A DNA stretch of 46,899 bases from a virus, in the IMG/VR virus record IMGVR_UViG_3300036820_000028, positions 1 through 46,899 of that record. One strand, written 5' to 3'. Positions 46,694 to 46,899 of this stretch are shown here, in pieces. The notes below the pieces were generated by a model. The model was given only the letters and a program-made list of their open reading frames with translations. It was not told the origin of the DNA and searched no databases. Position 1 is the first letter of the stretch. Each line of letters opens with the position of its first letter. The position numbers and the translations under genes are program-made.

Positions 46694-46731
46694 CGTGGCA
46701 CGGGTGCCAAAACGGCCCCACGCGTGGCACG
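46694..46731. repeat. Paired CGTGGCACG repeats next to attR
   Basis: CGTGGCACG occurs at 46694-46702 and 46723-46731, with the partial inverse GTGCCA between them (46705-46709). Short repeats beside an att core are typical of integrase arm sites or directionality-factor sites. Low certainty. Confidence 0.35.
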
Positions 46732-46772
46732 AAAGGGGGCTAAGCTATTGAGCGAGAAGGGTGCCCGTTAGA

Positions 46773-46794
46773 TCGAATCTCTCCGGGCGCGCCA
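46773..46794. other. attR core (copy of tRNA-Arg 3' end)
   Basis: Exact 22-bp copy of 106-127, followed by a TTTTTCTCC run that would have been the terminator tract of the host tRNA gene. Sequence beyond is host DNA with no recognisable gene in the about 105 bp available. Confidence 0.93.
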
Positions 46795-46899
46795 TTTTTC
46801 TCCATCAAGAAGGGCACTTCATTGAGGTCGGGATCTGCGGGGCGCCGGGGGGCCGCATTACGTGGCCGCCGACCCGCTGAGAGCGGTGGACATTATTGA

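Larger units (their letters stand above)
106..46794. mobile_element. Complete T7-like temperate prophage integrated in tRNA-Arg
   Basis: The element is bounded by a 22-bp direct repeat, the tRNA-Arg 3' end at 106-127 and its copy at 46773-46794. It holds a full T7-type genome (RNA polymerase, replication, virion and terminase genes) plus a tyrosine integrase beside the left repeat. All core genes are on the minus strand and none is visibly broken, so the prophage could be functional. The integrated order is permuted relative to the virion: integrase lies at the left att site and RNA polymerase at the right, while the virion ends should lie internally at about 5.65-7.05 kb. The family is recognised from protein motifs and synteny. 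Functionality is inferred. Confidence 0.95.

Noticed and set aside
1-46899. CRISPR array or insertion sequence
   Set aside because: No regularly spaced repeats and no transposase-like gene were seen.

Overview
The window is one complete integrated prophage with about 100 bp of host chromosome on each side. At the left, an intact host tRNA-Arg(ACG) gene (51-127, + strand) supplies the attachment site. Its last 22 bases recur at 46773-46794, and there they are followed by a T-run and unrelated GC-rich host DNA. Between these repeats nearly every gene lies on the minus strand. Gene content and order are those of a T7-like (Autographiviridae) podovirus. They comprise a single-subunit RNA polymerase, T7-type SSB, primase-helicase, family-A DNA polymerase, 5'-3' exonuclease, portal, scaffold, capsid, two tail tubular proteins, four internal virion proteins, fibres and terminase, plus a tyrosine integrase. 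It is therefore a temperate T7 relative. The host is a GC-rich bacterium, probably a proteobacterium; the short flanks do not allow a firmer call.

Layout, read in the direction of transcription (right to left). 46.68-44.15 kb: a putative phage promoter and the RNA polymerase gene. 44.13-44.00: a second promoter copy and a terminator hairpin. 43.99-40.99: small genes, SSB and a RusA-type resolvase. 40.99-38.5: small membrane and DNA-binding proteins, then primase-helicase. 38.7-35.2: small genes and DNA polymerase. 35.3-31.8: a GIY-YIG (T5orf172) protein overlapping the polymerase gene, a lipoprotein, DUF1353, lysozyme and exonuclease. 31.80-31.58: a third promoter copy and an odd tRNA. 31.5-26.5: portal, scaffold, a zincin-like protein and capsid, ended by a strong terminator. 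26.5-23.3: three accessory virion genes absent from T7. 23.3-12.0: tail tubes, internal virion proteins and fibre. 12.0-7.27: a second fibre, a membrane protein, TerS, four small genes and TerL.

7.05-5.65 kb has no convincing minus-strand gene. It carries hairpins, iterated short motifs and promoter-like sequences. Terminase ends on one side of it and the early genes begin on the other, so it should hold the ends of the linear virion genome and the early host-type promoters. 5.65-2.34 kb is a run of some 15 tiny early genes, many coupled by ATGA/GTGA overlaps, including a phosphoribosyltransferase-like protein. Two of the gaps carry a repeated leader RNA whose stem shows compensatory changes. 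1.92-0.18 kb is a compact lysogeny-type cassette: a MarR-like regulator, a small lipoprotein and integrase.

The most interesting feature is topological. In the circular phage the order is early promoters - early genes - integrase - attP - RNA polymerase. Integration at attP cuts the polymerase gene away from its upstream early promoters and puts host DNA in front of it. Excision would rejoin them. This suggests a lysis/lysogeny switch in which recombination itself controls expression of the phage RNA polymerase. Other points worth a second look are a phage tRNA with an 8-nucleotide anticodon loop, a three-copy promoter-like element (one copy in front of the polymerase gene itself), and an unexplained 16-18 bp motif scattered through the phage.
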